Below, in pieces: positions 35,275 to 47,363 of a DNA stretch of 64,000 nucleotides. Made by a program: the position numbers and the translations under genes. How positions within the stretch are numbered: the first letter of the stretch is position 1; each line of letters begins with the position of its first letter. Source of the DNA: Plectosphaerella cucumerina (taxonomy: Eukaryota > Ascomycota > Sordariomycetes > Glomerellales > Plectosphaerellaceae); NCBI GenBank assembly GCA_020746995.1, contig JAGPXD010000007.1, forward strand, positions 1,178,001-1,242,000, read 5' to 3'. The notes below the pieces were generated by a model that saw only the letters and a list, made by a program, of their open reading frames with translations, ran no database searches and had not been told where the DNA came from.

Positions 35275-36578
35275 GTGTTGAAGAGCGGATGTATGGATTT
35301 CCATGTTTCTTTTGGGCCTACAGCACTGTCTGGCGGCGAGCAGGGAGCGCCTCATTAGTCAGCGGCATTAGACTTGCTCTTAGTCAGCGGTGTTTTTCGG
35401 AGCAACGGGGTCTCACAATCAATCAATCAATCGCCTTCACAGCATTACCTTCTCGTCGCATCTTTCGTATCCCAATTTCCAGGGAAAGCCCTATTTCAGC
35501 CTTCTGACACTGATCTGCCGCGTGTCATGAGTCGCAGCAGCAAGACGGAGCCCGCGAAAGTCGGATGCGGGGGAATTGCCCAACCCGCGACCCCGAGCCG
35601 CTTCGGGTCCGTCGTAAGCCCGGTCGCAATCGCCGCACGAACTGGCCCTTATTCTGCCCTTCTTGACATCGCACATCATTCAGGATGACGTTTCTATCAT
35701 CATCAGACGGAGAACAAACCCTCCGGCCGGCACTCGCGATCCCCTGGATCGCCGTGCAAGGGCCGTGCCGCCGACCCGTATCGGCGGTAGGACAGCTTTG
35801 GACCCCGACGTCCGTGATGCAATGCCGTCAGGAAAGCCTCCGACGACACGTTAGGTGCCGTAGGCTACGCGAAACCGAGGTGAGTGAAGCCGCGATCTGC
35901 TGTTCCACTGCAGCTTGCGCTCTCCTGCTGCCAGGGCGACTCCTTGTCGTTGTCCTGCCGGCAGTTCAATCGCCTTGATGCTGATCATTTCAATTGTCCA
36001 GGCTTGATACCAGAACGCCAATCAAAACAAAACAAACAAGAAGCATCAGACTAGCCCTGTCGAACAGGAACCCCTCGTGGGCAGCATCGTTTCTGACTCG
36101 GCACCGCCGGATGCGGTTGCGGTTCGCCTGGGGAAAAGAGCGCCGGCTGAGGGGCACATTCCAGGCAAAAGGTCGACAAGGTTGATGCTACGACGACTGG
36201 CTTGCTTCTAGCCTCCCCCTCAACCATGTCATCGCCCGGGCCGTATGTCATTGAGTTTGGCGAATGGCTACGATGCCCAGAAGCCAGCAAGCATGGTGCT
36301 GACTCCTGTCCTGGGGAACGGCGCTTCGGGAAGTGAGAGGGTGCCGCGACGGACCCAGGGCTGCCGGTAGTCTCTGGGCCCGGCCCTGAGCTTGTTCTCC
36401 AAGGGACAGAAGCGATTCAAACAACACTGAGTCTGCCGGGCGGGGCGGGTGTGAGCTGCGCGCCCGGAAGTGTGCGACCACACAAGCCCCCGGACCCGCG
36501 TGTCGGCGCCGTGACGGCCGCAAGCATCAGCACACTGCGTCCACGGATCGCACCCGGATGATGCGGAGTTTTTAGCAG

Positions 36579-36586
36579 TCCGCGGA
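36579..36586. promoter_or_regulatory. TCCGCGGA drug-response-like element
   Basis: This is a perfect match to the palindromic PDRE bound by yeast Pdr1/Pdr3, 198 bp upstream of a PDR-type transporter ATG and about 42 bp upstream of its TATA box. The position is what is expected for a PDR gene. Filamentous ascomycetes use other zinc-cluster regulators, so the binding factor is inferred only. Confidence 0.45.
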
Positions 36587-36627
36587 TCCAAAGCATGCCG
36601 CCATTGGCGCTGCAAAGCTTGGGGGAG

Positions 36628-36633
36628 TATATA
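36628..36633 (+). promoter_or_regulatory. TATA box of the ABC transporter
   Basis: TATATA lies 151 bp upstream of the transporter start codon, in an otherwise GC-rich promoter, and just downstream of an inverted CCAAT and the TCCGCGGA site. Confidence 0.5.
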
Positions 36634-36783
36634 CTTCCAGGGCGCCCAGGTCTCTCTCCATCCGTGTATTGCATTCCATCACCCGTTGCCTAGGACGACT
36701 TGCACGGGGTTGATTCACCTTCTCATCACATCACACCCCGACGAACGACCTGTCAACAGATCAGCATCATCGACGCAGCGAAC

Positions 36784-39700
36784 ATGGCGGAGCGTCAATC
36801 CTCCGAGCATAGCCTTCGGAGAGGGGAGTCATCTCCCAGCTCTTCGGGGCAAGGGCAGCCGTCATCACCAGAGTTTGAAGAGATCCAGCCTCACGGCCAT
36901 GAAGCCGACGTGACTGACGATGGCGGCGGTCTTCGTAAACATGATTCCACGGCCATCATCGACGAGAGCGACAGAAGGGAGCTCCGGAGAATCGCCACGG
37001 CCATCTCACGAAGACGCCGCGACAGCGTTGCCACGCTCGAGGGCCAGGAGGCGAGCAAAGCCTTCCCGCCGACTGATCCCACCCTCGATCCCACCAGCCA
37101 ATCCTTCGACCTGTCCAAATGGCTGAAGCTCTTCTCAGAGGAGCTCCAGAAGGAGGGCTTGACCTTCAAGGAGGCCGGCGTCGCCTACAAGGACCTCTCC
37201 GTCTCCGGTACTGGTGACGCCCTGCAGCTTCAGGGCACCGTCCGGAGCTGGCTGATGGCACCCCTGAACGTCGGCGAGCTGTTCAGCTTCCGCAAGAAGG
37301 AGGCCAAGACGATTCTCAACCGTTTCGACGGCATTCTCAACAGTGGCGAGCTTCTCATTGTTCTCGGTCGTCCCGGCTCCGGCTGCAGCACACTGCTCAA
37401 GACGATGACTGGCCAGCTGCATGGGCTGCACCTCGACGAGAAGTCGGTCATCCACTACAATGGCATCCCGCAGAAGGACATGATCAAGGAGTTCAAGGGC
37501 GAAACTACATACAACCAGGAGGTATGATGCCCTCCCTTTCTATCGCGAAGCATGAAGCTGACTCGAGTGTCCCCCATAGGTCGACAAGCATTTCCCCCAT
37601 CTCACCGTCGGCCAGACCCTGGAGTTTGCCGCGGCCGTGAGGACACCATCGACCCGCATCCACGGTATCTCGCGCGCCGAGTACATCGAACAGGCTGCCA
37701 AGGTCGTCATGGCTGTATGCGGTCTGAGCCATACCTACAACACAAAAGTCGGCAACGACTTCATCCGCGGTGTTTCTGGCGGCGAGAGGAAGCGCGTCAG
37801 TATCGCCGAGATGATGCTGGCTGGTTCGCCCCTGGGAGCTTGGGATAACAGGTGAGAGATCACTGTCCCAATTGAGGACTTTCCCTTCTCTGACATGCGT
37901 CTCTACAGCACCCGAGGCCTCGATTCGGCAACCGCCCTCAAGTTCGTTCAGTCGCTCCGTCTCGCGGCCGACACCGGCGGCAGAAGCCACGCCGTCGCCA
38001 TCTACCAGGCCAGCCAAGCCATCTACGACCTCTTTGACAAGGCCGTGGTACTGTACGAGGGAAGGCAGATCTACTTCGGACCTGCGAGCGGTGCCAAAGC
38101 GTACTTTGAGCGCATGGGCTGGGAGTCGCCGCAGCGTCAGACGACCGGCGACTTCTTGACATCGGTCACCAACGCGCAGGAACGTGTCGCCCGGGCCGGC
38201 ATGGAGAACAAGGTTCCACGCACCGCCGCCGAATTCGAGAAGTACTGGCTTGAGTCTGCCGAGTACCAGACGCTGCACGGGCAGATCGAGCGCTACCAGG
38301 AGGACTACCCAATCGACGCACACGGCAAGGGCATCGAGAAGCTGCGCGAGCAGAAGAAGCTCCGTCAGGCTAAGCACGTCCGCCCAAAGTCGCCCTACAC
38401 CATTACAATCGGCATGCAGATCAAGCTGTGCACCAAGCGCGCCTTCCAGCGCGTCTGGAACGACAAGTCCGCCACAGCCACACAGGCCGTCATGCAGGTT
38501 GTTCTCGCTCTCATCATCGGCTCCGTCTTCTACGGCACTCCTGATACGACGGACGGTCTCTTCGCCAAGGGATCGGTCCTCTTCCAAGCCATCCTGCTCA
38601 ACGCTCTCAACGCCATCGCCGAGATCAACAACCTGTATGCCCAGCGCCCGATTGTCGAGAAACACGCCTCGTACGCCTTCTACCATCCAGCGACCGAGGC
38701 GGCGGCTGGCATCGTGCTAGACCTTCCCATCAAGTTCATCACGGCTACCATGTTCAACATCGTGCTCTACTTCCTCGCTGGTCTCCGACGCGAAGCCTCC
38801 GCCTTCTTCCTGTTCTTCCTCATCACGTACCTGTCGACCTTTGTCATGAGCGCCATCTTCCGCACCCTGGCCGCCGTCACCAAGAATGTGTCGCAGGCTA
38901 TGATGCTTGCGGGTGTCATGGTCCTCGCCCTCGTCATCTACACCGGCTTCATCATCCGCGTCCCACAAATGGTCGTCTGGTTCAGCTGGATCCGCTGGAT
39001 TAATCCCATCTACTACGCCTTCGAGATCCTCATCGCCAACGAGTTCCATGGTCGCCAATTCCCCTGTCCCAACGTCGTGCCGCCCTACAACCCGCCTGTT
39101 GGAGACTCGTGGATTTGCACCACCGTCGGCGCCGTCGCGGGCCAGTCGTACGTGACGGGCGACGCCTTCATGGAGACAAACTACGAGTACTACTGGTCGC
39201 ACGTCTGGCGCAACCTCGGCATCCTCTTCGCATTCCTCTTCTTCTTCATGATTGTCTACCTCATCGCGACCGAGGTCAATTCATCCCAGGAGAGCACTGC
39301 CGAGGTACTCGTCTTCCGGCGCGGCCACGTCCCTGCCCACCTGCAGAATGGCAACCAACCAGTCACCGAGGACATGACCAAGGACGCTGGCGCCGGCGCG
39401 AGCAAGGAGCAGAGCGACAAGGTCGGCGCCATCGAACCGCAGACGGACATCTTCACGTGGCGCGATATTGTCTATGACGTGCCTGTCAAGGGCGGCAACC
39501 GCCGACTGCTCAACCGCGTGTCTGGCTGGGTCAAGCCGGGCACCCTCACGGCTCTTATGGGCGTCAGCGGCGCTGGAAAGACGACACTCCTTGACGCACT
39601 CGCCCAGAGAACGTCCACGGGAGTCATCACGGGCGACATGCTGGTCAACGGACATCCTCTCGATGCCAGCTTCCAGCGCAAGACCGGCTACGTTCAGCAA

Positions 39701-41519
39701 CAAGGTGAGTTCTCCAGAAAGTAAGGTTTGGTGGGAATTTCGGTCACTGACGTTTTACAGATCTTCACCTCGCCACCGCAACCGTCCGCGAGAGCTTGCG
39801 GTTCAGCGCCACATTGCGGCAGCCCAGTTCCGTGAGCAAGGATGAGAAGTACGCCTTTGTTGAAGAGGTCATCGACATGCTCAACATGCGCGACTTTGCC
39901 GATGCCGTTGTCGGTGTTCCCGGCGAGGGTCTCAATGTCGAGCAGCGAAAGCTTCTCACCATCGGTACTGAACTCGCTGCTAAGCCCAAGCTGCTGCTCT
40001 TCCTCGACGAACCGACCAGCGGCCTCGATTCGCAAAGCTCTTGGGCTATTTGCGCCTTCCTTCGCAAGCTCGCCGATGCAGGACAAGCGGTGCTTTGCAC
40101 TGTGCACCAGCCCAGCGCTATCCTGTTCCAGCAGTTCGACCGCCTTCTCTTCCTCGCCGCCGGAGGCAAGACGGTGTACTTTGGCGACATCGGCGAGAAC
40201 TCGAGGACCCTACTCAACTACTTCGAGGCCAACGGCGGTCGCGAGTGTGGTGAGCAGGAGAACCCGGCTGAGTACATGCTCGAGATTGTCAACCAGGGCA
40301 CCAACCCACGGGGCATCGACTGGCATGACGTCTGGAATGGCAGCCCCGAGCGCGAGGATGTCAGCAGGGAGATTGAACGCATTCACGCCGAAAAGTCGGC
40401 GCAGCCTGTGGCAGACGACGCTGCGGGCAACCACGCCGAGTTCGCTGCATCTTTTGCTCAACAAACTTGGGCTGTCATCGTCCGCGTCTTCCAGCAGTAT
40501 TGGCGGACGCCGAGTTACGTCTTCGCCAAAGTCATCCTGGCCACGATCGCTGGTCTCTTCATCGGCTTTTCCTTCTTCCAGGCGAACGATTCGCTGGCGG
40601 GAATGCAGAACGTCCTCTTTGCTGTGTTCATGGTCATCACCATCTTCTCAACGCTCGTGCAGCAGGTAAGCATCGCCACCCAAGCCCTTCGCCGGCGCCC
40701 AAGCTGACAGCGAGATCCTAGATTCAACCGCACTTTATCACCCAGCGCGCGCTTTACGAAGTTCGCGAACGCCCCTCCAAGGCCTACTCGTGGCGCTCCT
40801 TCATGATCGCCAACATGGTCGTCGAGCTGCCCTACCAGATCTTCGCGGGCATCCTCATCTGGGCATGCTTCTACTACGCTGTCATCGGCATCCAGACGTC
40901 GGACCGCCAGGTCCTGGTGCTCCTCTTCTGCATCCAGCTTCTTCTCTACGCCAGCACCTTCGCGCACATGACCATCGCCGCCCTGCCTGACGCGCAGACG
41001 GCATCGAGCATCGTCGTACTCCTGGTCCTCATGAGCCTGACCTTCTGTGGCGTCCTGCAGACACCCTCAGCGCTCCCCGGCTTCTGGATTTTCATGTACC
41101 GCGTCAGTCCATTCACCTACTGGGTCGGCGGCATGGTGGCGACGCAGCTCCACGACAGGCCCATCGTCTGCTCCGCGGACGAGACGAGCACCTTCAACCC
41201 TCCCTCGGGCGACACATGCGGCGCGTACATGGCCCCGTTCCTCGCTCAGGCCCCTGGCACGCTGCAGAACCCCGACGCCACCGAGTCGTGCCGCTACTGC
41301 TCGCTCACTGTCGCCGACCAGTACTTTGCCGGTAGCGACATTTACTGGGACCAGCGATGGAGGAACTTTGGAATTATGTGGGCGTATATCATCTTCAACG
41401 TGTACGTTGCGGTGCTCACGTACTGGGCCTTCCGCGTCAAGAAGTGGGATACCACGCGCTGGGCGGCTAGGTTTGACAAGCTGGCCTTCTGGAAGAAGGG
41501 CAACAAGGGGGATGCTTGA
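36784..41519 (+). CDS. PDR/ABCG-type multidrug ABC transporter
   Basis: Five exons: 36784-37521, 37580-37851, 37909-39704, 39761-40665 and 40722-41519; 1502 residues, the usual PDR length. The order is NBD-TMD-NBD-TMD. The first Walker A is the PDR-typical GRPGSGCSTLL (about 195) with Cys in place of Lys, and its signature is VSGGERKRV (311). The second Walker A is canonical GVSGAGKTTLL (888), while its signature is the degenerate LNVEQRK (994), followed by LLLFLDEPTSGLDSQ. Each TMD has about six helices with a large last extracellular loop rich in Cys. It sits in the plasma membrane and exports hydrophobic compounds. It lies 1.5 kb downstream of the TmpB-like gene on the same strand, so it may export that enzyme's product, or act as a general efflux pump. 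The upstream TCCGCGGA and TATA suggest inducible control. Confidence 0.95.
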
Positions 41520-42110
41520 GTCAGGCGAGCGGCCTATGATTATTTCTTTTCTTTGACATCTATTCTTGATTTGTTCCTAGGTCGGCATACGAGTTTTAAT
41601 TAACTGAGTTTTGTCTTTTCATCCCGGGTGAAGCGGTGACCCGATGTCCTTGCCGCCGACCCCTGGCCAGGGTGGTATCACTTCATCCCCGGCTTCGTAT
41701 TGCTGCAGATCGAAGGAAGAGCCCCCCACTGCCAAGACGAGCACGACTGCAGGTAGCCAGGCGGGAGCATCGCGCCACAGGAACTGCGACGCTGTCAAGC
41801 GGAGTCGGAGCCGATTGTGGCAGGTCGGGTCTCGCGAGTATGCATCGGCTTTTTCTCGCAACTTGCCATTTGCTTGGACTGGTACGTTCTCTCCACTGAC
41901 TGTTCCTTGATTGTGCCAGGGAGCCCTATGAGGAAGGTAGGAGTAGGGTGGTGCCCTTCTGGGGACTCTGCTCGTATTTAACACGATCTATCTAATCCAG
42001 ATCTTGGTACTTAATGGGTAGGCAGTGCGTTCTCGGACATGGTTGCTGTGAAGTCTTAGGTCTGATTGAGCGCCTGGCTGGGAGTTTCTGACCCCCTTTC
42101 GCTATCCGAC
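41520..42110. other. intergenic
   Basis: This is the 3' flank of the ABC transporter and the promoter of the subtilase gene. No gene or clear motif was seen. Confidence 0.5.
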
Positions 42111-45100
42111 ATGTCGACTCGCCTCTTCCTCTGGGCACTCGCCCTACAATCAGGGGTCAGCGCCCTCCGACGTCGCGATGATGGCACCGCCGAGGATCCG
42201 GAGCCCGCTGTGCACAAGTTCCTCGTCGAACTCGCGCCTGTATGTCGCAAGGCCGAGGTCTCATGACATGCACTGACAATCCCAAGGGAAACAACATCGA
42301 CGGTCTGAAGAAACAAGTCGAGGATCTCGCCGGTGTCGTTGTCCTCAAGACATTCGAGTCGGAGATCTTCACCGGTCTCAGCGTCGACACGAGCAATGCA
42401 ACGGCCGACACGCCTGTGGACTCCCTTCGGGCGGCCAGACACGCTTGGCCCATGCGAACAATCAAGAGGGCGAACCTGCCGAACGCGGAGCGCGTCTTTG
42501 ATGACGACCTGTCAGCGAAGAACTACTCTCTTCATCGCTACACCGGTGTCGATAAGCTCCATGCCGCTGGCCACTTTGGAAAGGGGGCCGTTATCGCCGT
42601 TATTGACACGGGCATCGACTACAATCATCCTGCTGTGAGTTCGGCTCTCAGGATTGCTGGGTGAAGCTGACTTTGGGATGTAGCTCGGCGGAGGTATTGG
42701 TCCAGGCCTCAAGATCGCTGCCGGGCATGACTTTGTCGGAGACGAAGACTTTCCCAATGGACCGAGACAGCCTGATGATGATCCCATGGACCAGAGGGGC
42801 CATGGCACGCACGTTGCTGGCATCATCGCCGGGAAGTCTGACTCGTGGGATTCTCCGTGCTTGTTATCTGCACTGGTGAGCTGACTGGACCTTCAGGTTC
42901 GTTGGTGTTGCTCCGGAGGCTACCCTGTTGGCGTACAAGGTCTTCACTTCGCTCGTGGGTTCCCAACAATTGCAGATCATTGTGGTCGAGACTGATTGTC
43001 GATCTACAGGATGGCACTGATGAAGAAACACTTATTGAATCATTCCTCATGGCATATGAGGCCGGGGTAAGTGCTGACTTTTCCCGCCAGGCGGCATGTG
43101 CTCACTGATCTTCAGGCCGACATCATCACCGCCAGTATCGGTGGTCCTTATGGCTTCTCCGACGGCGCATGGGCAATGGTGGCCTCCCGAATCGTCGACG
43201 AGGGCGTCATCGTGACCATTGCGGCCTCTAACGACGGCTGGGTCGGTCCATTTTTCGCTTCGTCCGGCAGTTCGGGCAAGAACGTTGTCGCTGTCGCCTC
43301 CATCGAACCCTCGACGATCGCCGCCGAGCCTTTCTCCGTTAACATCACCCAAGAGGCAGGCTCGAAGTCGGTTGAGTTTGGCTACGTCCCCGGAGAAAGC
43401 TCGTGGGAGGTGCCGGACCAGGCCATCATCCCAACTTCAACCAACTCGTCTGCCGAGAACGACGCATGCGAGCCGCTGCCTGCTGACTTCCCCGACCTGA
43501 CCAACGCCATCGCTCTCATCCGCAGAGGTGGCTGCGACTTTATCGTCAAGCAGGCCAATATCGAGAAGTTCGGGGCGAAGCACATCATCTTCTACAATGA
43601 CGACCGCCAGATCATCTCCCCTTGGACCGGAAGCGCTGCTTCCAAGATTGCCATGATCGAGGCCGAAGCTGGCAAAGCCATCGTCGATGCTGTCAAGGCA
43701 GGCGGCACCGCCCGGGCTAGTTTCACCCACAAGTCCCACAGGGTTGGCATCTACAATGCAGCCGGCGGTCGACCTAACGAGTTCACGTCTTGGGGAGGCC
43801 TGTACGACCTCCAGATCAAGCCCGATGTCGCCGCCCCCGGAGGCAACATCTACAGCACCGAGATGAACGGGTCCTGGGGTGTTCGAAGCGGAACATCCAT
43901 GGCCACGCCGTACGTCGCTGGCATCGCGGCGCTGTACGTCGGCCGCTATGGTGGACGCAGCGTCCACGGGAAGACCTTCGGTCGCGACATGTTCAAGCGC
44001 ATCGTCACCAGCGGCGCCGCCGTGCCGTGGTCAATCAGCGACATTCCTCCCGTTCAGGATTACGGGTACTTTGCACCGGTGCCTCAGATCGGTTCTGGCA
44101 TGGTTGATGCCGTCAAAGTGCTGGAGTACACGACGGTCCTTGAGTATGAAAACTTTGGGCTGAACGACACGGCAAACTTCCGCCCCGACCATGACTTGAC
44201 GATCACGAACAATGGGGACGAGGAGGTCAAGTACACGTTTGCCGTGCAGCCGGCGGGTGGGTTCGAGATGTATGAACACAATTTCCCGCGGGACTCGATT
44301 ATCAAATCGCTGCAAAACCTTGGGGCGCCGTTTACCCTGGAGCCGGAGGTGGCGCTCCCCGAGGCGGTGACGCTGGCGCCGGGAGAGTCCAAGACTGTTA
44401 GGTATGTCGACTTCTGTCAAGCGCTTGTTGGATTTTACTGACAAGTCCCAGGTTTACTTTTACTCTGCCGTCGGAGAACGTCAGACCGGGAGAGATGCCG
44501 GTGTACAGCGGCAAGATCCTGGTGACGGGCAGCAACGCGGAAGCCCTGTCGGTGCCGTACTTTGGTGTGGCGTTCAGTCTCTTGGAGCAGATTCCCCGAC
44601 AGTTCCCTGACGGATCACCTTCGATTAGCAGCGGTGGCAACAGTTTTGGGTGAGCATCCCAGGTGCATTGGATGTTTGGCCCTGGCCTCGAGCTTACCGC
44701 AAAATAGGTGGTCATTCGACCTCAGCAAGAACGCTCGATCATACCCAACCATCTACGCGACGTTCGAATGGGGAGTGACTGAGCTGCGTTGGGATGTAAG
44801 TTTGCCGACAGAAGTAGATCTGTGCCATTGCTAACAGACGCTTCAGATCTTTGAATCTGGCTGGACCGAAGACCAGTGGCAGTACCCTCCCGTCGTCGGG
44901 GAGAAGGGCTACATCGGATCGGCCACTTCGTACATCGAGGCCGGCAAGGAATGGCAGTTCGACCCCGCCACGATGGACGCGAATGCGACGTATCCCTTCC
45001 CGGTACGCAGTCTGGGCAGGACGTACCCTTTCATCGTCGGGTACTATGAGTTCTGGTGGCTCGGCGGCCTGGCGGACGGTTCGCAGATTCCATCGGGGAA

Positions 45101-45259
45101 CTACACGTAAGTTCTATCACCTTATGTGGTAAGTGCAGTAAGCTGACATTTGGACGCAGCATGCGTTTTGCTGCTTTGCTGCCGTTTGGTGATCCCAGCA
45201 AGGCATCGCACTGGGATGTGTGGGATACGCCTCCTGTCTTGGTCACGCGGGAGGTGTAG
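42111..45259 (+). CDS. secreted subtilisin-like serine protease with PA domain
   Basis: Ten exons: 42111-42239, 42287-42634, 42684-42844, 42897-42954, 43010-43066, 43116-44401, 44452-44649, 44708-44795, 44847-45106 and 45160-45259; 894 residues. A signal peptide (MSTRLFLWALALQSGVSA) precedes a short propeptide and an S8 peptidase domain. The catalytic triad is Asp150 (AVIDTGIDYNHP), His199 (GHGTHVAGI) and Ser512 (GTSMATPYVAG). A protease-associated insert sits between His and Ser (about 330-450, including RRGGCDFIVKQANIEKFGA). A Fn3/C5a-peptidase-like C-terminal region follows. This matches the Vpr-like minor extracellular subtilases found in many ascomycetes, which degrade extracellular proteins. 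All junctions close the frame. The intron after exon 3 has the weak donor GTGGGA. Confidence 0.92.
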
Positions 45260-45856
45260 GATGGTCATACATCCAGCGGAGTGCGTCGAAAGTTCGACAA
45301 TCGGGGCCTCGACGAGACATGAAGCTTTCATAGATCAGGGAATTCTCGTAGACGCCGGCGTGGCTGCTTCTTGGGACGTGGGTTTAATCGGAAGAATGGT
45401 GGTATTCCTCCGGGAACCCCCTTTTTAGCGACTGCCCCTGAAAAAAGGGGCACCCACCCACGCTATCTTATCTCTCCAGCACCCAAGATCGTGCTTCAGG
45501 TGCCTCACTCACTGAGGTGGCACCTGATTCACTTGCTGCGGCGGCCCGCTCCTCCTTCCCGTCCTCATGACTGCCTCACAACGGCCCGTCTTGGCCCCTC
45601 TTGCGCCAATCTGACGTGCAGCTCACCTGCATGCACCCGCCTGAGACCCTCCGCGTGGGCTTGTGGCCCTCTGGATGTGACTGGAACATCGAAACCCCTC
45701 CAAGACACCCGCACCCGCCGGAAGCTGCAGACCACGTCACGCCTGCCTCCATCGCGGGGCTGTTTGCCCTTTTTTTTGTCTGCAGCCCAACGCATCGCGA
45801 TTTCTTTGCTGCTTCACTTTTCTGCTTTCCAGCTGTTGCCTTGATCGACCGTAGCC
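45260..45856. other. intergenic
   Basis: This is the 3' flank of the subtilase gene and the promoter of the WW-domain gene. It is pyrimidine-rich near the start codon; no gene was recognised. Confidence 0.5.
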
Positions 45857-47250
45857 ATGTCTTTCTTCGACATTAGCAACCTGGCCAACAAGTTCGCGGG
45901 CTTCGACATTCCTCCAGACGTCGAGTTTGAGCAGCGTGAGTCGATGAAGCCCGACGCTGGGCAGCCCGATGCTTGGCCAGACTTCTCCTCCTTAACTCAG
46001 CTAACCCGATCGTTGCAGGATCCGATGACTACGGATACACTCAGACCTCCGAGTACGAAAGCGGCTATGATGGCCAGCCACCCTCAGGCTACCCCTGCGG
46101 CCCTCAGGAGGGCGAAAACGAGTACAGGAGCACGCATCCCGACTACAGCACCAGCGACACCACTCGAAACGGTCTTGGCGAGGGCGGCACATACTCCTAC
46201 AACCCCAGCTCGCAGGAGCTAGATGAAAAGGCACAGGACGCGCAGGCTCACACACCGTCAGCCGACCCCGATCTTCCAGAGGGCTGGACGAAGAAGTTTG
46301 ACGAGCGATACAACCGGTGGTACTACGTCAACGGAGAGACTGGCGAGACCCAGTGGCATCACCCCGGTCGCGACCACAGCGAAGACACCTCGACAGACGG
46401 AGGTGGTGTCTTGACGCCGGCGACGACCACGGATGACCCCAGCAAACCCTGGTATCATCACGGCACGCATGGCGAAGGCGGAGAGGCTGGGGGGTACTAC
46501 TCAGGCAATCAGTACCAAGCCAACTCCCCATATGAGACGGGAGCCTTCAGCGATAGCCGCGGCATGCCACAGGCAGGCAACGGCGGCGAGGGTCAAAGAT
46601 CTTACGGCGGAGGAGAGGCACCAGCTGCCCCTGGACGAAGCAGCAGCGGGTATGGTAAGACCATGCTCGGCGTTGCTGGTGGCCTGGCTATCGGTGCGGC
46701 CGGAGGAGCCATCCTGGCGCATGCTCTTGGTGAGTTCTCTTGGGTGTTCTGGTTCCCCGACTACAGCTCACTGTTCATAGCTTCTGATTCCGACGAAGAC
46801 GACGAGGAAGTGATCGTTTCGACGCAGAGATCGACTGCAGAATATGAATACGAGCAAGAGATGGATCCAGAGGAAGAGGAGGATGTTATCGCGTCTTCGG
46901 ATTCAGAGCCCGAGCCCGAGCCCGAGCCGGAGTCTGAGTCTGATGATGAAGAAGACGTGGAGCCAGCCACGAGGAGCTTCGTTGAGGAAGAGGAAGAAGA
47001 AGACGGGCCGAGCAGTGCGTCCGATGTCGAGGGAGAGTCAGAGCCGGAGCCAGAAGAGGAGCCTGAGCCCGAGCCTGAGCCTGAAGAGGAAGATGAGTCC
47101 TCTCAATCGAGCAGCGCCTCTGAAGTGGAAGAAGAGGAGCATGAAGAAGAGATCGAGGAGGAGGTTGATGAAGAGGTTGCATCCGAGCCAGAGGAGACGT
47201 ACGACGACGGAGGTGTCGATTACAGCGGCGACGAGGAAGAGTACTATTGA
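45857..47250 (+). CDS. WW-domain protein with long acidic tail
   Basis: Three exons: 45857-45935, 46019-46729 and 46781-47250; 419 residues. The N-terminus (MSFFDISNLANKFAGFDIP) is followed by a Ser/Gly/Tyr-rich region, then one WW domain at about 112-143 (LPEGWTKKFDERYNRWYYVN). A glycine-rich hydrophobic segment (GVAGGLAIGAAGGAILAHAL) could be a membrane-associated or aggregation-prone stretch. The last 150 residues are almost entirely Glu, Asp, Ser and Pro, including repeated EPEPEP blocks. The second intron (51 nt, GTGAGT...TCATAG) is in phase and free of stops, so retention adds 17 residues. WW domains bind proline-rich ligands. The true partner and location are unknown. It is convergent with the next gene, 113 bp between stops. 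Confidence 0.82.
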
Positions 47251-47363
47251 GGTTGCTAGTATGAACAATGCTACAGCGGCGCAAGATACAACCCTTCATC
47301 GTCATTCTCGTACATCATGTATCCTACAGTATTGCCCTTTCATCTCCCAGACAGCCATCACAC

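Larger units (their letters stand above)
35275..36783. other. intergenic, transporter promoter
   Basis: No gene was recognised. It holds the tmpB 3' flank with a short TCAA microsatellite (about 35418-35431), and the promoter of the ABC transporter with an ATTGG (inverted CCAAT) near 36603, a TCCGCGGA element and a TATA box. Confidence 0.5.

Noticed and set aside
33478..35355. Long antisense frames over the TmpB-like gene
   Set aside because: Mirror frames of GC3-rich coding exons, Arg/His/Asp-rich with no domain.
37505..38686. 393-codon antisense frame in the ABC transporter gene
   Set aside because: Shadow of the transporter exon; it crosses splice junctions of the true gene.
41172..41179. 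Third TCCGCGGA octamer
   Set aside because: It lies inside the coding sequence of the ABC transporter and is likely chance.
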